Assembly (NCBI GenBank): GCA_900769055.1
Contig: CAAGFF010000184.1
Span: 1 to 5,015 of the forward strand
DNA from: an uncultured Prevotella sp.
GTDB taxonomy: Bacteria; Bacteroidota; Bacteroidia; Bacteroidales; Bacteroidaceae
Direction of reading: 5' to 3'
DNA: 5,015 nucleotides
Shown: piece after piece, positions 4,912-5,015 of the stretch
Layout: every line of letters starts with the position of its first letter
Numbering within the stretch: position 1 is the first letter of the stretch
The notes under the pieces: model-generated
Told to the model about the DNA's origin: nothing
What the model saw: only the letters and a program-made list of their open reading frames with translations
Database searches by the model: none
Made by a program: the position numbers and the translations under genes

Positions 4912-5015
4912 CTACAATGCAAGCATGACGAGAAATCCCAGGCCACCTCCCACAAGCGCTTTCCAGCCCACGTTGCGGAAGAACCAGCTAATCCTCATCC
5001 TCTCCATCTTCACCA
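4912..5015 (-). CDS. C-terminal end of an unidentified membrane protein (partial)
   Basis: The last 33 codons of an open frame end with TAG at 4912-4914 and continue past the window edge. The visible residues are VKMERMRISWFFRNVGWKAL followed by a glycine-rich hydrophobic run VGGGLGFLVMLAL, which looks like a C-terminal transmembrane segment after a basic, aromatic stretch. It could also be a very small protein starting at one of the two Met codons inside the window (residues 3 and 6), giving 28-31 residues. I do not recognise the family. It is on the same strand as pfkA, 54 bp upstream of it. Confidence 0.5.
   Translation of the reverse strand, partial: VKMERMRISWFFRNVGWKALVGGGLGFLVMLAL

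Overview
The window carries part of an F-type (F1Fo) ATP synthase locus, with a phosphofructokinase gene ahead of it. All recognisable genes lie on the minus strand, so transcription runs from high to low coordinates. The order in transcription direction is: the tail of an unidentified small or membrane protein (4912-5015), pfkA (3880-4857), atpD/beta (2299-3825), a 363-bp non-coding spacer (1936-2298), atpC/epsilon (1693-1935), an AtpI-like membrane protein (1273-1689), atpB/a (218-1273) and the start of atpE/c (1-140, running off the window).

The organism is very probably a member of the Bacteroidales, plausibly a Prevotella-like genus. The reasons are the gene order beta-epsilon-(I-like)-a-c, an epsilon subunit cut down to its N-terminal domain, a subunit a with a signal peptide and a long extracytoplasmic N-terminal domain, a beta subunit of 508 residues with an internal insertion, and AT-rich start regions without Shine-Dalgarno sequences. 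The family assignment is from protein features; the genus is a guess.

The genes work together as follows. AtpD is the catalytic F1 subunit and AtpC is part of the central stalk. AtpB and AtpE form the proton path and rotor ring of Fo, and the AtpI-like protein probably helps assemble the c-ring. PfkA commits sugar to glycolysis at the cost of ATP. Coupling is tight at atpC/atpI-like (3-bp gap) and atpI-like/atpB (1-bp overlap), and looser at pfkA/atpD (54 bp) and atpB/atpE (77 bp, about 85% A+T).

The most unusual part is the atpD-atpC spacer. It is almost entirely short tandem repeats of five different unit lengths (10, 8, 7, 28 and 16 bp). The block is bounded by a perfect 10-bp inverted repeat, extendable to 15 bp across a 4-nt bulge. 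Several internal repeat blocks are also complementary to each other. It could be a small non-coding element (MITE-like) lodged in the operon, or a structured RNA spacer. Other points to check are an Asn in PfkA where the family normally has the Mg-ATP-binding Asp, and the paired Glu/His exchange in subunit a.
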